Of a DNA stretch of 64,000 bases, positions 1 to 11,002 are shown one piece after another. Origin of the DNA: Lentilactobacillus laojiaonis (GTDB lineage Bacteria; Bacillota; Bacilli; Lactobacillales; Lactobacillaceae); assembly GCF_020616595.1 (NCBI RefSeq), contig NZ_CP085278.1:620001-684000 (forward strand), written 5' to 3'. The notes under the pieces are model-generated. The model had not been told where the DNA came from and searched no databases. It saw only the letters and a program-made list of their open reading frames with translations. Numbering within the stretch: position 1 is the first letter of the stretch; the number at the start of each line of letters is the position of its first letter. The translations under genes and the position numbers were made by a program.

Positions 1-608
1 AACTACATATCAATACGCTACAAGAATTAATCATGCCTGAAGGAAGTCGCGAATTTCAATTTTTAAAAAATATAGAAAAATTAGTTAATAACATCCCTAT
101 TCCAATCATTGTCAAAGAAGTCGGCATAGGAATGAGTCAGTCAACCATTAAACGACTTAAATCAGTCGGTGTTCAATTTATTAACATCAGCGGTACTGGT
201 GGAACTAATTTTGCTCAAATTGAAAACTTTCGACGTCCCAATAAAGATATGGATTATTTGGCTGACTGGGGATTAAGCACAATTGAATCATTATGTAACA
301 CATTACCCTATCAAAATGATTTAACTGTTATTGCCTCCGGAGGAATCAAATCTCCACTAGACGTTGCAAAATGTTTATCTCTTGGTAGCCAAGCAGTTGG
401 CATAGCAGGTTTCTTTTTGAATCAACTATTTAAAAAAGACGATTCACAAATTATCGAAACAGTTAACGATTGGATCTATGGTCTTAAAGCAATTATGCTA
501 TTAACAGATTCAATCAACGTTTCAGATCTAAAAAAATCAGAAAAAATCTTTTCTGATAAACTAATTAATTATCTTAAACAACAAAATTTGCAAAATTATA
601 TAAAATAA
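1..608 (+). CDS. fni: Type 2 isopentenyl-diphosphate delta-isomerase, C-terminal part
   Basis: FMN- and NADPH-dependent enzyme that interconverts isopentenyl and dimethylallyl diphosphate at the end of the mevalonate pathway in the cytosol. The reading frame is open from base 3, before the first ATG at 33, and reads LHINTLQELIMPEG, which fits the family's conserved segment, so the gene starts outside the window. Visible motifs are the glycine-rich phosphate-binding loop SGTGGTNFAQIE and the second FMN-phosphate region ASGGIKSPLDVAKCLSLG. About 200 residues are present of the usual 340-350. It is followed by a hairpin terminator shared with the convergent rsmF-like gene. Confidence 0.93.
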   Translation, partial: LHINTLQELIMPEGSREFQFLKNIEKLVNNIPIPIIVKEVGIGMSQSTIKRLKSVGVQFINISGTGGTNFAQIENFRRPNKDMDYLADWGLSTIESLCNTLPYQNDLTVIASGGIKSPLDVAKCLSLGSQAVGIAGFFLNQLFKKDDSQIIETVNDWIYGLKAIMLLTDSINVSDLKKSEKIFSDKLINYLKQQNLQNYIK

Positions 609-640
609 AAAAGACTAATATTAATTAGTCTTTTTTTATT
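607..640. terminator. Bidirectional terminator between fni and the rRNA methyltransferase gene
   Basis: A perfect stem AAAGACTAAT / ATTAGTCTTT with a short loop is flanked by A-runs on the left and T-runs on the right, so it can stop transcription from both convergent genes. Confidence 0.85.
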
Positions 641-1983
641 GCAAATCTTAGTCCTTTTGGGAAAAAGTTTTTAGCTACCGAATTAACTACTTTGCTAAAA
701 CCAATCCCTTGTCCCTGACAAGTTAATAAGTACCAACCTTTTTCAAGTGATGGATCAACAGAAAGCGTTTCACCATGGACATATTTCTGCCACTCTTCCT
801 CGCTAATAGGTAACACCTTACTAATTTGATCAGGTTTAACTGCTAAAGATAATGCATATGATGGTTCAAACCGTTTTTTCTTAAAAGTACCAAGGTGTAA
901 TCCCAACCTGCTAATTTTTATTTTAGATAGATCTGGAACTTCATTAGGCAAAACAAATAATTCATCACCAAAACACACTAGATTGGTAAATTTTGGACTA
1001 GTTTTAAAAGTTAAATTAATAAACTCATTTAACAACTCAGTTTGTTCTTTACTTAATTGAGTTAATTTAAATGGCTTTAGTTTTTTACTTTCAATTTCTG
1101 AATTAGGCTTTGTAAGCTTTGCGATAAAATGGCCTTCCCCGTTAAAATTATGTGGAAATAGTCTTACACAATTTTGTAAATCAGGATTGTTATCAGCCCA
1201 CTCTGGTCTCCCATCATTCATGTTATCAGTTTTATTAATTACGTCGATTGAATAATCAAAATTATCAACTAACCATGCAATAATTTGTTCATCTTCTTCT
1301 GGAGCAAAGGTACAGGTAGAATAAATTAATTCACCACCTGGTCTTAACATTTTATTAGCTTCAATTAAAATTTCACGTTGGCGTTTAGCACATTCCACTG
1401 GATAATCTAAATTCCAATAGTCCATTGCATCAGGATTTTTACGAAACATGCCTTCTCCAGAACACGGAGCGTCTACTAAAATTCGATCAAAAAAATTGGG
1501 TAGTTTTTTAGCCAATGTTTTAGGATCACTATTAGTTACAACCGTATTAGTAGCACCAAAACGTTCAACATTTTCAGTAAGAACTTTAGAACGTTTATAG
1601 TCAATTTCATTTGATACCAATAATCCGGTATTATGCATATAACTAATTAAATGAGTTGATTTACCACCTGGAGCTGCACATAAATCTAAAACTTTTTCAT
1701 TTAATTGAGGTTTAGCAACTTCACCAACAAACATGGCACTGGGTTCTTGACTATATATCGCCCCACTTTGATGGTTAACACTTTTTCCATTAATTTTTCC
1801 ATAATAACCAAATTCTGTATATTTAATTGGTTTACTTAAATTTTCGTCAATAACTTTTTCTTTTAAAGGATTAATTCTAAATCCATGTGTAATTTCATTA
1901 TCAAAACTGTCAAAGAATTTTTCTGATTCAACTTCTCCCATCAATTCACGATACTTATTTTTAAAATCAATTGGTAACTTCAT
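625..1983 (-). CDS. 16S rRNA m5C methyltransferase, RsmF/YebU-like (NOL1/NOP2/sun family)
   Basis: SAM-dependent enzyme expected to methylate C5 of a cytidine in 16S rRNA. In the 452-residue product the SAM-binding motif DLCAAPGGKST spans residues 100-110. The two family cysteines are present: Cys174 in DAPCSGEG and the nucleophile Cys224 in YSTCTFAPEEDE. The C-terminal third resembles the RsmF-type RNA-binding tail (PUA-like) of Gram-positive homologues. The ATG is preceded by AAGGAG. The gene runs divergently from the HAD gene and converges on fni. The exact target base cannot be read from sequence, so no symbol is given. Confidence 0.88.
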   Translation of the reverse strand: MKLPIDFKNKYRELMGEVESEKFFDSFDNEITHGFRINPLKEKVIDENLSKPIKYTEFGYYGKINGKSVNHQSGAIYSQEPSAMFVGEVAKPQLNEKVLDLCAAPGGKSTHLISYMHNTGLLVSNEIDYKRSKVLTENVERFGATNTVVTNSDPKTLAKKLPNFFDRILVDAPCSGEGMFRKNPDAMDYWNLDYPVECAKRQREILIEANKMLRPGGELIYSTCTFAPEEDEQIIAWLVDNFDYSIDVINKTDNMNDGRPEWADNNPDLQNCVRLFPHNFNGEGHFIAKLTKPNSEIESKKLKPFKLTQLSKEQTELLNEFINLTFKTSPKFTNLVCFGDELFVLPNEVPDLSKIKISRLGLHLGTFKKKRFEPSYALSLAVKPDQISKVLPISEEEWQKYVHGETLSVDPSLEKGWYLLTCQGQGIGFSKVVNSVAKNFFPKGLRFAIKKD

Positions 1984-2012
1984 TTACATACTCCTTACTT
2001 GCCTTTTATAAT

Positions 2013-2040
2013 TGACGAATTTGGCTTTATTCGTTATGAT
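2013..2040 (+). promoter_or_regulatory. SigA-type promoter for the HAD phosphatase gene
   Basis: TTGACG at 2013-2018 and TATGAT at 2035-2040 are separated by 16 bases. Transcription would start near 2047. This lies inside the longest possible reading frame of the downstream gene, so its real start must be further downstream. Confidence 0.65.
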
Positions 2041-2076
2041 TACAGGATAATTATAAAGATTTTCGAGGTGATTACT

Positions 2077-2877
2077 ATTAATAAAAAACTAATTACATTG
2101 GACCTAGATGGGACTACTTTAACTAATAATGCGACAATTAGTAGCTTAACTAAAAAAACTATTAAAGAAGCCACTCGCCAAGGCCATATAGTCAGTATTG
2201 TCACCGGACGTCCAAATCGTATTTCTATTAACTTCTACAAAGAATTAGGTTTAAAGACTCCAATGATTAATTTTAATGGTAATTTAGGAATTTTACCAGA
2301 CAAAAAATGGCAATTAGAATATCAGCATACAATTGACCGAGAAATCGTCTTCGATTTAGTATCCAAAAGTAAATCCTTAGGCATCTCCGTAATTGCTGCT
2401 GAAAATCGAAAAACTTTTTTGATTAATCAAGGCGCTAAGTTTGAAACTGGGTTCTTTCCGACCATTTTAGAAACTAACCAAATTTTAAATCAAAAAAATC
2501 TTACTTATAATCCTATCTGTATTTCTTTATCTGTCAATCCACTTCAAAAAAATAATGTAATCAATTATATAAATCAAAATTACGGAGATTTAGTTGAAAT
2601 TTCTCCATGGGGTGGCAAATATCCAATTATTGAATTAGCCACCAAAGGAATCAAAAAATCGACCGGAGTAAAGATTTTAGCTGATTTTTACGGTATCATG
2701 CAAAAAGATATCGTTGCTTTTGGAGATGAAAGCAACGACACATCAATGATTGAATTTGCTGGTAAAGGCGTAGCTATGAAGAATGCTATTCCAGAAATTA
2801 AAAAAATCGCTAATGATGTTACTGAATTTACCAATGATGAAGACGGTGTAGCTAAATATATTCAACGTTTTCTTTAA
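2077..2877 (+). CDS. Cof-type HAD-IIB family sugar-phosphatase-like hydrolase
   Basis: Haloacid-dehalogenase phosphatase of the Cof/YidA group, cytosolic, likely acting on sugar phosphates or flavin-type phosphates. The substrate is not predictable. The nucleophile motif LDLDGTTL lies near residues 8-15, and motif IV GDESNDTSM near the C-terminus; the C2-type cap lies between. The frame is open back to a TTG at 1999, but a promoter overlaps that part. The only good ribosome binding site, GAGGTG at 2065-2070, points to ATT at 2077, giving 266 residues as in homologues. GTG at 2068 would sit inside the binding site itself. A non-AUG, non-GUG/UUG start is therefore the best reading. A terminator follows. 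Confidence 0.85.
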   Translation: MNKKLITLDLDGTTLTNNATISSLTKKTIKEATRQGHIVSIVTGRPNRISINFYKELGLKTPMINFNGNLGILPDKKWQLEYQHTIDREIVFDLVSKSKSLGISVIAAENRKTFLINQGAKFETGFFPTILETNQILNQKNLTYNPICISLSVNPLQKNNVINYINQNYGDLVEISPWGGKYPIIELATKGIKKSTGVKILADFYGIMQKDIVAFGDESNDTSMIEFAGKGVAMKNAIPEIKKIANDVTEFTNDEDGVAKYIQRFL

Positions 2878-2878
2878 A

Positions 2879-4468
<1,590 letters not shown>

Positions 4469-4510
4469 TTATAATTATAGACAACAACAATATTCTAAAT
4501 AAAATTTAAA

Positions 4511-4547
4511 TAAAAAGACTAAGCATCTGCTTAGTCTTTTTATTTTT
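4511..4547 (-). terminator. Terminator of the tautomerase gene
   Basis: Stem AAAAGACTAAGCA / TGCTTAGTCTTTT at 4513-4540, with a U-run on the minus-strand transcript. It separates the tautomerase gene from glpK. Confidence 0.8.
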
Positions 4548-4728
4548 CGTCACTTTTTAAAACTCCACCAACACTATAACGGTTTGGTTGCATTTCATTT
4601 AAAATGACATGTACATGTTCTTTAGGAGCGTTAGTGTCCTTAGATACAACATCAGTAACATCTTCAACTAATTTCTTTAATTGGGCTTCGCTTCTACCAG
4701 CAATTAAATCAATATTTATAATTGGCAT
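4540..4728 (-). CDS. 4-oxalocrotonate tautomerase family protein
   Basis: Small 62-residue tautomerase subunit. After removal of Met, the catalytic proton-shuttling Pro-1 would be exposed (start MPIINIDLIAGRS). AAGGAGAAC just upstream fixes the ATG at 4728; the open frame upstream of it is non-coding. Lactobacilli commonly carry one such XylH/YwhB-like protein with no degradation pathway around it, and none is seen here, so the physiological substrate is unknown. A consensus promoter drives it divergently from pepD. Confidence 0.9.
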   Translation of the reverse strand: MPIINIDLIAGRSEAQLKKLVEDVTDVVSKDTNAPKEHVHVILNEMQPNRYSVGGVLKSDEK

Positions 4729-4756
4729 TCTTGTTCTCCTTAAATTTAATAATAAA

Positions 4757-4785
4757 ATTATACACGATTTTAGGTTAATCAACAA
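4757..4785 (-). promoter_or_regulatory. Promoter of the tautomerase gene
   Basis: On the minus strand TTGTTG and a perfect TATAAT are 17 bases apart (-10 at 4757-4762, -35 at 4780-4785). Confidence 0.7.
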
Positions 4786-4800
4786 ATTGTTAATTTTTTA

Positions 4801-4855
4801 TGCATAAAAATGCATATTTATTCATAAAAACCGTATAAAATTGAATTTTTATGAA
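4801..4855. promoter_or_regulatory. Three ArgR/AhrC-box-like operators
   Basis: TGCATAAAAATGCA (4801-4814), TGCATATTTATTCA (4811-4824) and TGAATTTTTATGAA (4842-4855) match the palindromic ARG-box consensus TGAATAAATATTCA, in either orientation, at 11, 13 and 11 of 14 positions. They lie between the divergent tautomerase and pepD promoters, as expected for arginine-responsive control. The AT-rich background lowers certainty. Confidence 0.45.
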
Positions 4856-4869
4856 TTTTTTTGTAAATT

Positions 4870-4901
4870 TTGAACTATTCAAAAAAGAAACATGGTAAAA
4901 T
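4870..4901 (+). promoter_or_regulatory. Promoter of pepD-yjeM with extended -10
   Basis: TGGTAAAAT at 4893-4901 is an extended -10 element. A TTGAAC at 4870-4875 lies 20 bases upstream of the hexamer, which is long, but the extended -10 can compensate. Confidence 0.5.
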
Positions 4902-4932
4902 AAATTAATCAATAAAACGGAGGTAACTAGTT

Positions 4933-6363
4933 TTGTCAGTTAAACAGCAATACTCAGCTTGTACAAGTATTTTAATTGGTAAAAAGGCAACTATTGATGG
5001 ATCTATTATTATAGGTAGGAACGAAGATGCTAAGACATCATGGCCTAAAAATTATACAATTCATCCTAGAGAAGATTTTACCACTAATCAGGTTTTTAAA
5101 TCTAATGATAATAATTTTACAATGCCCCTTCCTAAGCACCGGGCAAAATATTCAGCCACTCCGGAATGGACTACTAAATTTGGATTATTCGAAGAAGACG
5201 GTTTTAATGAATATGGAGTTGGAATGAGTGCTACCGAAAGTACATATACCAACGACTTAATCTTAGGATTTGATCCGTTAGTTGAAGATGGAATTGGTGA
5301 AGAGGCGATGATAACCGTCGTTTTACCTTACGTTGAAACTGCTCGTCAAGGTGTCCAAAGACTTGGTAGTATTATTGAAAAATACGGAACCTGCGAATCA
5401 AACGGAATTTTATTTTCTGATCATGAGGAAGCATGGTATATGGAAACTGGTGGTGGACATAATTGGGTAGCTGTTAAAGTCCCTGACGATTCATACGCTG
5501 TAGTTTCTAATCAGATTTCAATTCAAGAAATTGATTTCTCTGATAATAATAACTATATGTGGTCTCATAATATTAGAGATTTTGTTAACGAAAATCATTT
5601 AAATCCTTCATTAGATGGTACTTTTAACTTTAGAAATATCTTTGGTACCGATAGCTTATTAGATGAACACTATAATTATCCACGAGTATGGTATGGAATT
5701 AAAATGTTTTCACCTTCTAAGGAATTCACTCCTACTAGTAAAGATATGCCATTTTTTAATAAGCCCGATAAGAAGTTAAGTATTATTGATGCTCAAAAAT
5801 TTTTAAGTTCACACTATCAAGGAACAGATTTTGATCCTATTGGTGAAGGTTCAGAAAAGGATAAGCATCGTTTTAGACCAGTAAGTTTAGCCAAAACTCA
5901 AGAATCTCACATCTTACAAACTCGTCCAGATCTACCAATCGGCCTATCAGAAATTCAATGGATCGCCATGGGAGTAGCTGCTCAAAGTTCATATATTCCA
6001 TTTTATTCAGGGGCAATTGATACTCCTGATGAATATAAAAATAGTACGGCTCAATATCAACCAGATCAAGCCTACTGGATATATAAATTAGTTGGTGTTT
6101 TAGTAGACCCTCATTACCTTGAATTGGGTGGAAAATTAAGCGAAGCACAAACTGAGCTTAATATTAAATTTCAAAATAACATTAAAAAGACCGATATGAT
6201 CGCTAAAGATTTATCTGGATCTGAACTAACTGGATATTTAACTAAAGTTAACTTAAAAAATTCAAAAATTGGAATCCAAACGTTCAAAAAATTAACTAGT
6301 GACTTAATTACGAATTCTACTGATTTTTCACTACTTAATTATAAACAGGAAACTAATTTATAA
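4933..6363 (+). CDS. pepD: C69 family dipeptidase (PepD type)
   Basis: N-terminal-nucleophile (Ntn) hydrolase that cleaves dipeptides in the cytosol, typical of lactobacilli. GGAGG at 4919-4923 leads to a TTG start at 4933. The product has 476 residues. Cys10 in YSACTSIL is the expected nucleophile, exposed by autocatalytic removal of the first residues, and RNEDAKTSW follows as in the family. It is followed after 20 bases by an amino-acid transporter gene, suggesting one transcript for peptide breakdown and amino-acid exchange, possibly under ArgR control. Confidence 0.93.
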   Translation: MSVKQQYSACTSILIGKKATIDGSIIIGRNEDAKTSWPKNYTIHPREDFTTNQVFKSNDNNFTMPLPKHRAKYSATPEWTTKFGLFEEDGFNEYGVGMSATESTYTNDLILGFDPLVEDGIGEEAMITVVLPYVETARQGVQRLGSIIEKYGTCESNGILFSDHEEAWYMETGGGHNWVAVKVPDDSYAVVSNQISIQEIDFSDNNNYMWSHNIRDFVNENHLNPSLDGTFNFRNIFGTDSLLDEHYNYPRVWYGIKMFSPSKEFTPTSKDMPFFNKPDKKLSIIDAQKFLSSHYQGTDFDPIGEGSEKDKHRFRPVSLAKTQESHILQTRPDLPIGLSEIQWIAMGVAAQSSYIPFYSGAIDTPDEYKNSTAQYQPDQAYWIYKLVGVLVDPHYLELGGKLSEAQTELNIKFQNNIKKTDMIAKDLSGSELTGYLTKVNLKNSKIGIQTFKKLTSDLITNSTDFSLLNYKQETNL

Positions 6364-6383
6364 ATTAGGAGTGTTAATGCAAA

Positions 6384-7871
6384 ATGAATAAGACAAAAAT
6401 ATCATTAATTAGCTTAATTTTAATGATATTCACAACAATTTACGGTTTTGGTAATACTACCGTAGCTTTTGATCAAATGGGTTATGCAAGTATTCCTTGG
6501 TATATCTTTGCAGCAATTATTTTCTTTTTACCATCTGGTTTAATGTTCGCTGAATATGGTGCTTCCTTAAAAGATTCTCATGGTGGTATTTATTCTTGGC
6601 TATCAAACTCTATTGGTGAAAAATACGCTTTTGTTGGTACATTTATTTGGTTATCATCTTGGATTATTTGGATGGTTTCAACATCTTCAAAAGTATGGAT
6701 TCCATTATCAACAATGATCTTTGGTCATGATACTACTCAATCTTGGAACTTTATGGGATTTAATTCCATGCAAGTCGTGGGAATTTTAGCATTCCTTTGG
6801 ATTATCGTAATTACTTATTTTTCATCAAAAGGTGTAAAATCAATTACTAAAATATCATCAATTGGTGGTACTTTTGTAATGATTTTAACAGGAATTTTCT
6901 TGTCCGCTTCAATTATTATTTTAATTGCCAATCATGGCGAACTTCAACAACCTGTTAATGGATTACAAAGTTTTACACAATCTCCCAATCCATTATTTAG
7001 CTCACCAATTGCTATTATGTCCTTTGTTGTTTACGCAATCTTTGCCTATGCAGGTATGGAATCAATGGGAGGTATTGTTGATTCATTAGACAAACCTGAA
7101 AAGACCTTTCCACGTGGAATTATTACAGCTACACTAACCATCACTATCTTCTATTCCCTTTGCATTTTTCTTTGGGGAATTAGCACTAACTGGACAAATA
7201 TTCTAGGTAAAAATAATGTTAATCTAGGAAACATTACCTATGTTCTAATGGACAACTTAGGATTGGTATTCGGAAAAAGTTTAGGATTATCTCATGCTAC
7301 TTCTGCATTAATCGGAACTTCTTTAGCAAGATTTACTGGGCTAAGTATGTTTTTAGGATATCTTGGATCATTCTTCATTCTTACTTATTCGCCATTAAAA
7401 TCATTCATTATCGGAACTCCAAAAGAATTTTGGCCTAAAAAGATGACCAAATTAAATGAAGCTGGTATGCCCGCTTATGCAATGTGGATTCAAGCAGCCA
7501 TCGTTGGAATTATTGTTCTCTTAATTTCATTTGGCGGATCTGGTGCCAACCAATTTTACTTAATTCTTACAGATATGGGAAATATTTCAACAACTGTCCC
7601 ATACATCTTTTTAATTGGAGCCTTTCCATTCTTTAAAGCTCGAAAAGATCTTGACCGTCCATTCGTAGCCTTTAAAAATAAAACTGTTACTAATGTAATA
7701 GTAACCATTATGATGATTATAATTTGCTTAGGAATCTTATTTACTGCTATCCAACCAATTTTAGACCATGATTATGTAACTGCATTTTGGACTATTATTG
7801 GACCAATTTTCTTTGGTGGTATTGGTTTAGCATTCTACAAATTTTCTAAAAAACGATTAACATCTAAATAA
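6384..7871 (+). CDS. yjeM: YjeM-like amino-acid transporter (APC superfamily, glutamate/GABA antiporter family)
   Basis: Polytopic membrane protein of 495 residues with about 12 hydrophobic helices. The N-terminal stretch contains the family's GFGNTTVAF and PSGLMFAEYG segments, close to GadC/YjeM proteins. Substrate is not determinable; glutamate/GABA or another amino-acid exchange is the family expectation. ATG with TAGGAG upstream, 20 bases after pepD and on the same strand. No decarboxylase gene is adjacent, so a GadB-type acid-resistance pair is not supported here. Confidence 0.85.
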   Translation: MNKTKISLISLILMIFTTIYGFGNTTVAFDQMGYASIPWYIFAAIIFFLPSGLMFAEYGASLKDSHGGIYSWLSNSIGEKYAFVGTFIWLSSWIIWMVSTSSKVWIPLSTMIFGHDTTQSWNFMGFNSMQVVGILAFLWIIVITYFSSKGVKSITKISSIGGTFVMILTGIFLSASIIILIANHGELQQPVNGLQSFTQSPNPLFSSPIAIMSFVVYAIFAYAGMESMGGIVDSLDKPEKTFPRGIITATLTITIFYSLCIFLWGISTNWTNILGKNNVNLGNITYVLMDNLGLVFGKSLGLSHATSALIGTSLARFTGLSMFLGYLGSFFILTYSPLKSFIIGTPKEFWPKKMTKLNEAGMPAYAMWIQAAIVGIIVLLISFGGSGANQFYLILTDMGNISTTVPYIFLIGAFPFFKARKDLDRPFVAFKNKTVTNVIVTIMMIIICLGILFTAIQPILDHDYVTAFWTIIGPIFFGGIGLAFYKFSKKRLTSK

Positions 7872-7872
7872 T

Positions 7873-7911
7873 AAAAAAAGCTATATAACAAATGTTATAT
7901 AGCTTTTTTTA
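7873..7911. terminator. Bidirectional terminator between yjeM and topA
   Basis: Stem AAAGCTATATAACA / TGTTATATAGCTTT with a short loop and T/A tracts on both sides, between convergent genes. Confidence 0.87.
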
Positions 7912-10008
7912 TTATTTTTGTGGATTTTCTTCGTAATCTTCGTTAGGACAAATAACTTGAGTTCCGCCCTTAATTTTCTTTTCTACTAAGAAATGATGAC
8001 ACTTAGGACAATCTCGGTTAATTGGTTTATCCCAAGAGACAAAATCGCATTCTGGGAAACGTGAACAACCGTAAAATAGACGATTTTTTTTAGACTTACG
8101 TTCAATAACCTGACCTTCATGACATTTTGGACAAGTTACACCAATTTCTTTAACAATAGCTTTAGTATTGCGACAATCTGGGAAACGTGAACATGCATAG
8201 AATTTGCCATATTTACCCATCTTAAATACCATTGGGGCCCCACAAATATCACAATTAAAGCCAGCTGGTTCATCCTTAATTTGAACTTTCTCCATATTCT
8301 CAGTAGCAGATTCTACCTCAGCTGAGAATGGTTTATAAAATTCATCAACTACTTTAATCCAATTTTCTTTACCCTCTTCAATTTCATCTAATTCATTTTC
8401 TAAATTAGAGGTAAAGTCAACGTTTACAATGTCAGGGAAGTAATTGACAATAATTTGGTTAACTATTTCACCTAGTTCAGTTGGTTCAAACCTTTTACCA
8501 ACTAATTTAACATAGTATCTCCGTTGAATAGTATCAATAGTTGGAGAATAAGTCGATGGTCTACCCACTCCATTTTCTTCCAACGTCTTTATTAGCGTTG
8601 CTTCACTATATCTAGCTGGTGGTTGAGTAAAGTGTTGATCTGGATTAGTAGAAACCATTTTTACCATATCGCCTTCTACTAATTCTGGTAATAAGTTATC
8701 CTTTTCTTTAGTATCACTATATACTTTTAAGAACCCATCAAATTTTAATTTAGAACCATTAGATTTAAAAATTACTCCATTTTGTTCAATAGTAACTGTC
8801 ATAGTATCCATAACCGCAGGAGTCATTTGACTGGCTACAAATCGTGACCAAATCAATTGATACAATCTAAATTGTTCCTTAGTTAAATATTCTTTGACTT
8901 TTTCAGGAGTACGATAAACTGAAGTTGGACGAATCGCTTCGTGAGCATCCTGAGCACCTTCAGGTAATTTACCTTTAATTGGCTTAGTTGCAGCAAACTC
9001 ACTACCAAATTCATCATGAATATACTGAGATGCCTCATGCTTGGCAATGCTTGAAATACGAGTGGAGTCAGTACGCATATAAGTAATTAAACCCTGGCTA
9101 CCTTCTTTACCTAAGTTAATTCCTTCATATAGCTGCTGAGCTGCCATCATAGTCTTTCTAGTTCGATAATTTAGCTTACGACTAGCTTCTTGTTGCATAG
9201 TACTAGTAGTAAAAGGTGCTTGGGGGTTTCGCTTACGCTCTTTTCGATTAACGTTAGTAATCTCAAAGTCTTCGGATTTATCAATTCGTTTTAAAACTTC
9301 TTGAACTGCATCATTATCTTTAAGGCTGCGTTTTTTATTGTCATACCCGTAAAAGCTTCCCTTAAACTTGCTTCGGCCCTTTTTAAACTCTGATTCAATT
9401 GTCCAATATTCTTCTGGAACAAAGGCATTAATTTCATTTTCTCTGGAAATGATTAGCCATAAGGCAATTGATTGCACACGTCCGGCACTTAGACCCTTTT
9501 TAACCTTTTGCCATAATAATGGTGAAATAGAGTATCCTACTAATCTATCTAAAATTCTTCTAGCTTGCTGAGCATCCACTAAATCCATATCAATTTTTCG
9601 GGGATGATTAAATGATTCTTTTACGGCATCTTTAGTAATTTCATTAAATACTACTCGATTATCATCCTCAGGATTTAATTCCAGTAAGTGAGAAAGATGC
9701 CACGCAATGGACTCTCCTTCTCTATCCGGATCGGCTGCTAAATAAACTTTCTTAGCCTTTTTGGCTTCTGATCTTAATTCTTTAATCGTGTCGCCCTTAC
9801 CTCGGATAGAAATATAATGTGGTTCATAATCATTATCGATATCTACTCCCATTTTACTTTTAGGTAAGTCTCTTACATGCCCTTTACTAGCAATAACCTT
9901 ATATGATCTTCCTAAATACTTTTCAATGGTTTTTGCTTTGGCAGGAGATTCAACAATTACTAAATTTTTCCTAGGTGATTTACGTTTAGCTTTTGTTTTT
10001 GTCACCAT
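7912..10008 (-). CDS. topA: DNA topoisomerase I
   Basis: Type IA topoisomerase relaxing negative supercoils, 698 residues. The TOPRIM domain holds Glu20 (IVESPAK) and DPDREGES at 93-100. The catalytic tyrosine is Tyr310 in [10 protein letters not shown]. The C-terminus has zinc-ribbon repeats: CDIC...CSRFPDC, CPKC...CSRFPEC, and a third, CPKC...CPNEDYEE, whose last cysteine is missing. Start ATG has AGGAGA at a good distance. Last gene of the ypmR-ypmS-yozE-rbgA-rnhB-dprA-topA cluster, in the dprA-topA order common in Firmicutes. Confidence 0.97.
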   Translation of the reverse strand: MVTKTKAKRKSPRKNLVIVESPAKAKTIEKYLGRSYKVIASKGHVRDLPKSKMGVDIDNDYEPHYISIRGKGDTIKELRSEAKKAKKVYLAADPDREGESIAWHLSHLLELNPEDDNRVVFNEITKDAVKESFNHPRKIDMDLVDAQQARRILDRLVGYSISPLLWQKVKKGLSAGRVQSIALWLIISRENEINAFVPEEYWTIESEFKKGRSKFKGSFYGYDNKKRSLKDNDAVQEVLKRIDKSEDFEITNVNRKERKRNPQAPFTTSTMQQEASRKLNYRTRKTMMAAQQLYEGINLGKEGSQGLITYMRTDSTRISSIAKHEASQYIHDEFGSEFAATKPIKGKLPEGAQDAHEAIRPTSVYRTPEKVKEYLTKEQFRLYQLIWSRFVASQMTPAVMDTMTVTIEQNGVIFKSNGSKLKFDGFLKVYSDTKEKDNLLPELVEGDMVKMVSTNPDQHFTQPPARYSEATLIKTLEENGVGRPSTYSPTIDTIQRRYYVKLVGKRFEPTELGEIVNQIIVNYFPDIVNVDFTSNLENELDEIEEGKENWIKVVDEFYKPFSAEVESATENMEKVQIKDEPAGFNCDICGAPMVFKMGKYGKFYACSRFPDCRNTKAIVKEIGVTCPKCHEGQVIERKSKKNRLFYGCSRFPECDFVSWDKPINRDCPKCHHFLVEKKIKGGTQVICPNEDYEENPQK

Positions 10009-10084
10009 AAAATAAATCTCCTTTCTTAAATGCTATTTTTTCTTCTATATTATACCAATAAACTATGTAATAGTAATTCATCCA

Positions 10085-10963
10085 TTAAAAAGTGTCAAAT
10101 GATAATTCCTCAAATAGATCTGATTCATTCAAAATTGGTTTAGCTCCCGCTAAGATCAATTCATTAGTTCCTTCTGATAATAGACTATCAATTCTTCCGG
10201 GAATCGCTAATACATTTCGATTATTTTGTAATGCTAGATTAGCAGTAATTAAACTTCCAGAACGTTTTTTAGCCTCTGTAACTAGTATAGACTCAACTAG
10301 CCCAGCAATTATTCGATTACGCTCAGGAAATTGATTTCGATATCCTGGAGTATTATTCGGATATTCACTAAGTAATAAATGATTTTTAGCAATTTCATTT
10401 TGCAAAAATACATTTTCTCGAGGATAAGCGATATTTAATCCGGTTCCAATGACCGCAATGGTATTAATATCATTGGCAATGGCACATTGATGGGCTAGTG
10501 TATCAACTCCCTTAGCTAACCCAGATACAATTGTTATTTTATGTGAAAACGATTGCGTAATCAAGCTTTTTAAACAATTAAAGCTATACTCAGTTGGAGT
10601 TCTACTACCAACTATGGCTAACAATTTCTGATTAAGTAAAGAAAGGTTACCTCGATAAAATATAATTAGCGGCGGTTCGAATGATTCTTTTAGTTGAATA
10701 GGATAAATTTGATCACTAATACAGATCCATTTTTCATTATCCACAATTTGTTCAACTAGGCTAGAACTTCTCATTAAAGTTTTGTATGAAAGTCTAAACA
10801 TGTCTTGAAAGCTTGGTTTAACCTCACCTATCCTAATAACATCATCGATATTAGGAATTTCCATTGAGTCAATTTGTTGATAATGTTTATATATTTTACT
10901 TTCGGTCTTCATACCAATTCCATTACATAAATGTATTCTTAATAAAAAATCTCTTAAAAGCAT
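10085..10963 (-). CDS. dprA: DNA-processing protein DprA
   Basis: Rossmann-fold protein that binds incoming single-stranded DNA and loads RecA in natural transformation; cytosolic. Family motifs are GSRTPTEYS, SGLAKGVDTLAH and the ERNRIIAGL segment. The ATG at 10963 (MLLRDFLL) gives 292 residues and matches homologues; an in-frame ATG at 10975 abuts the AAAAGG binding site and is less likely. It lies between rnhB and topA. DprA is widespread in species not known to be competent, so it does not alone imply transformability. Confidence 0.94.
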   Translation of the reverse strand: MLLRDFLLRIHLCNGIGMKTESKIYKHYQQIDSMEIPNIDDVIRIGEVKPSFQDMFRLSYKTLMRSSSLVEQIVDNEKWICISDQIYPIQLKESFEPPLIIFYRGNLSLLNQKLLAIVGSRTPTEYSFNCLKSLITQSFSHKITIVSGLAKGVDTLAHQCAIANDINTIAVIGTGLNIAYPRENVFLQNEIAKNHLLLSEYPNNTPGYRNQFPERNRIIAGLVESILVTEAKKRSGSLITANLALQNNRNVLAIPGRIDSLLSEGTNELILAGAKPILNESDLFEELSFDTF

Positions 10964-11002
10964 TTGTTTAAACATCCTTTTAAGAGTATTTACGTAAAAT
11001 AT

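Noticed and set aside
1999-2076. N-terminal extension of the HAD protein from a TTG at 1999
   Set aside because: A consensus promoter overlaps it, it lacks a ribosome site, and it does not fit the family start.
4604-4807. 67-residue plus-strand frame over the tautomerase gene
   Set aside because: Antisense shadow that ends in a promoter region; the tautomerase has Pro-1 and a strong ribosome site.
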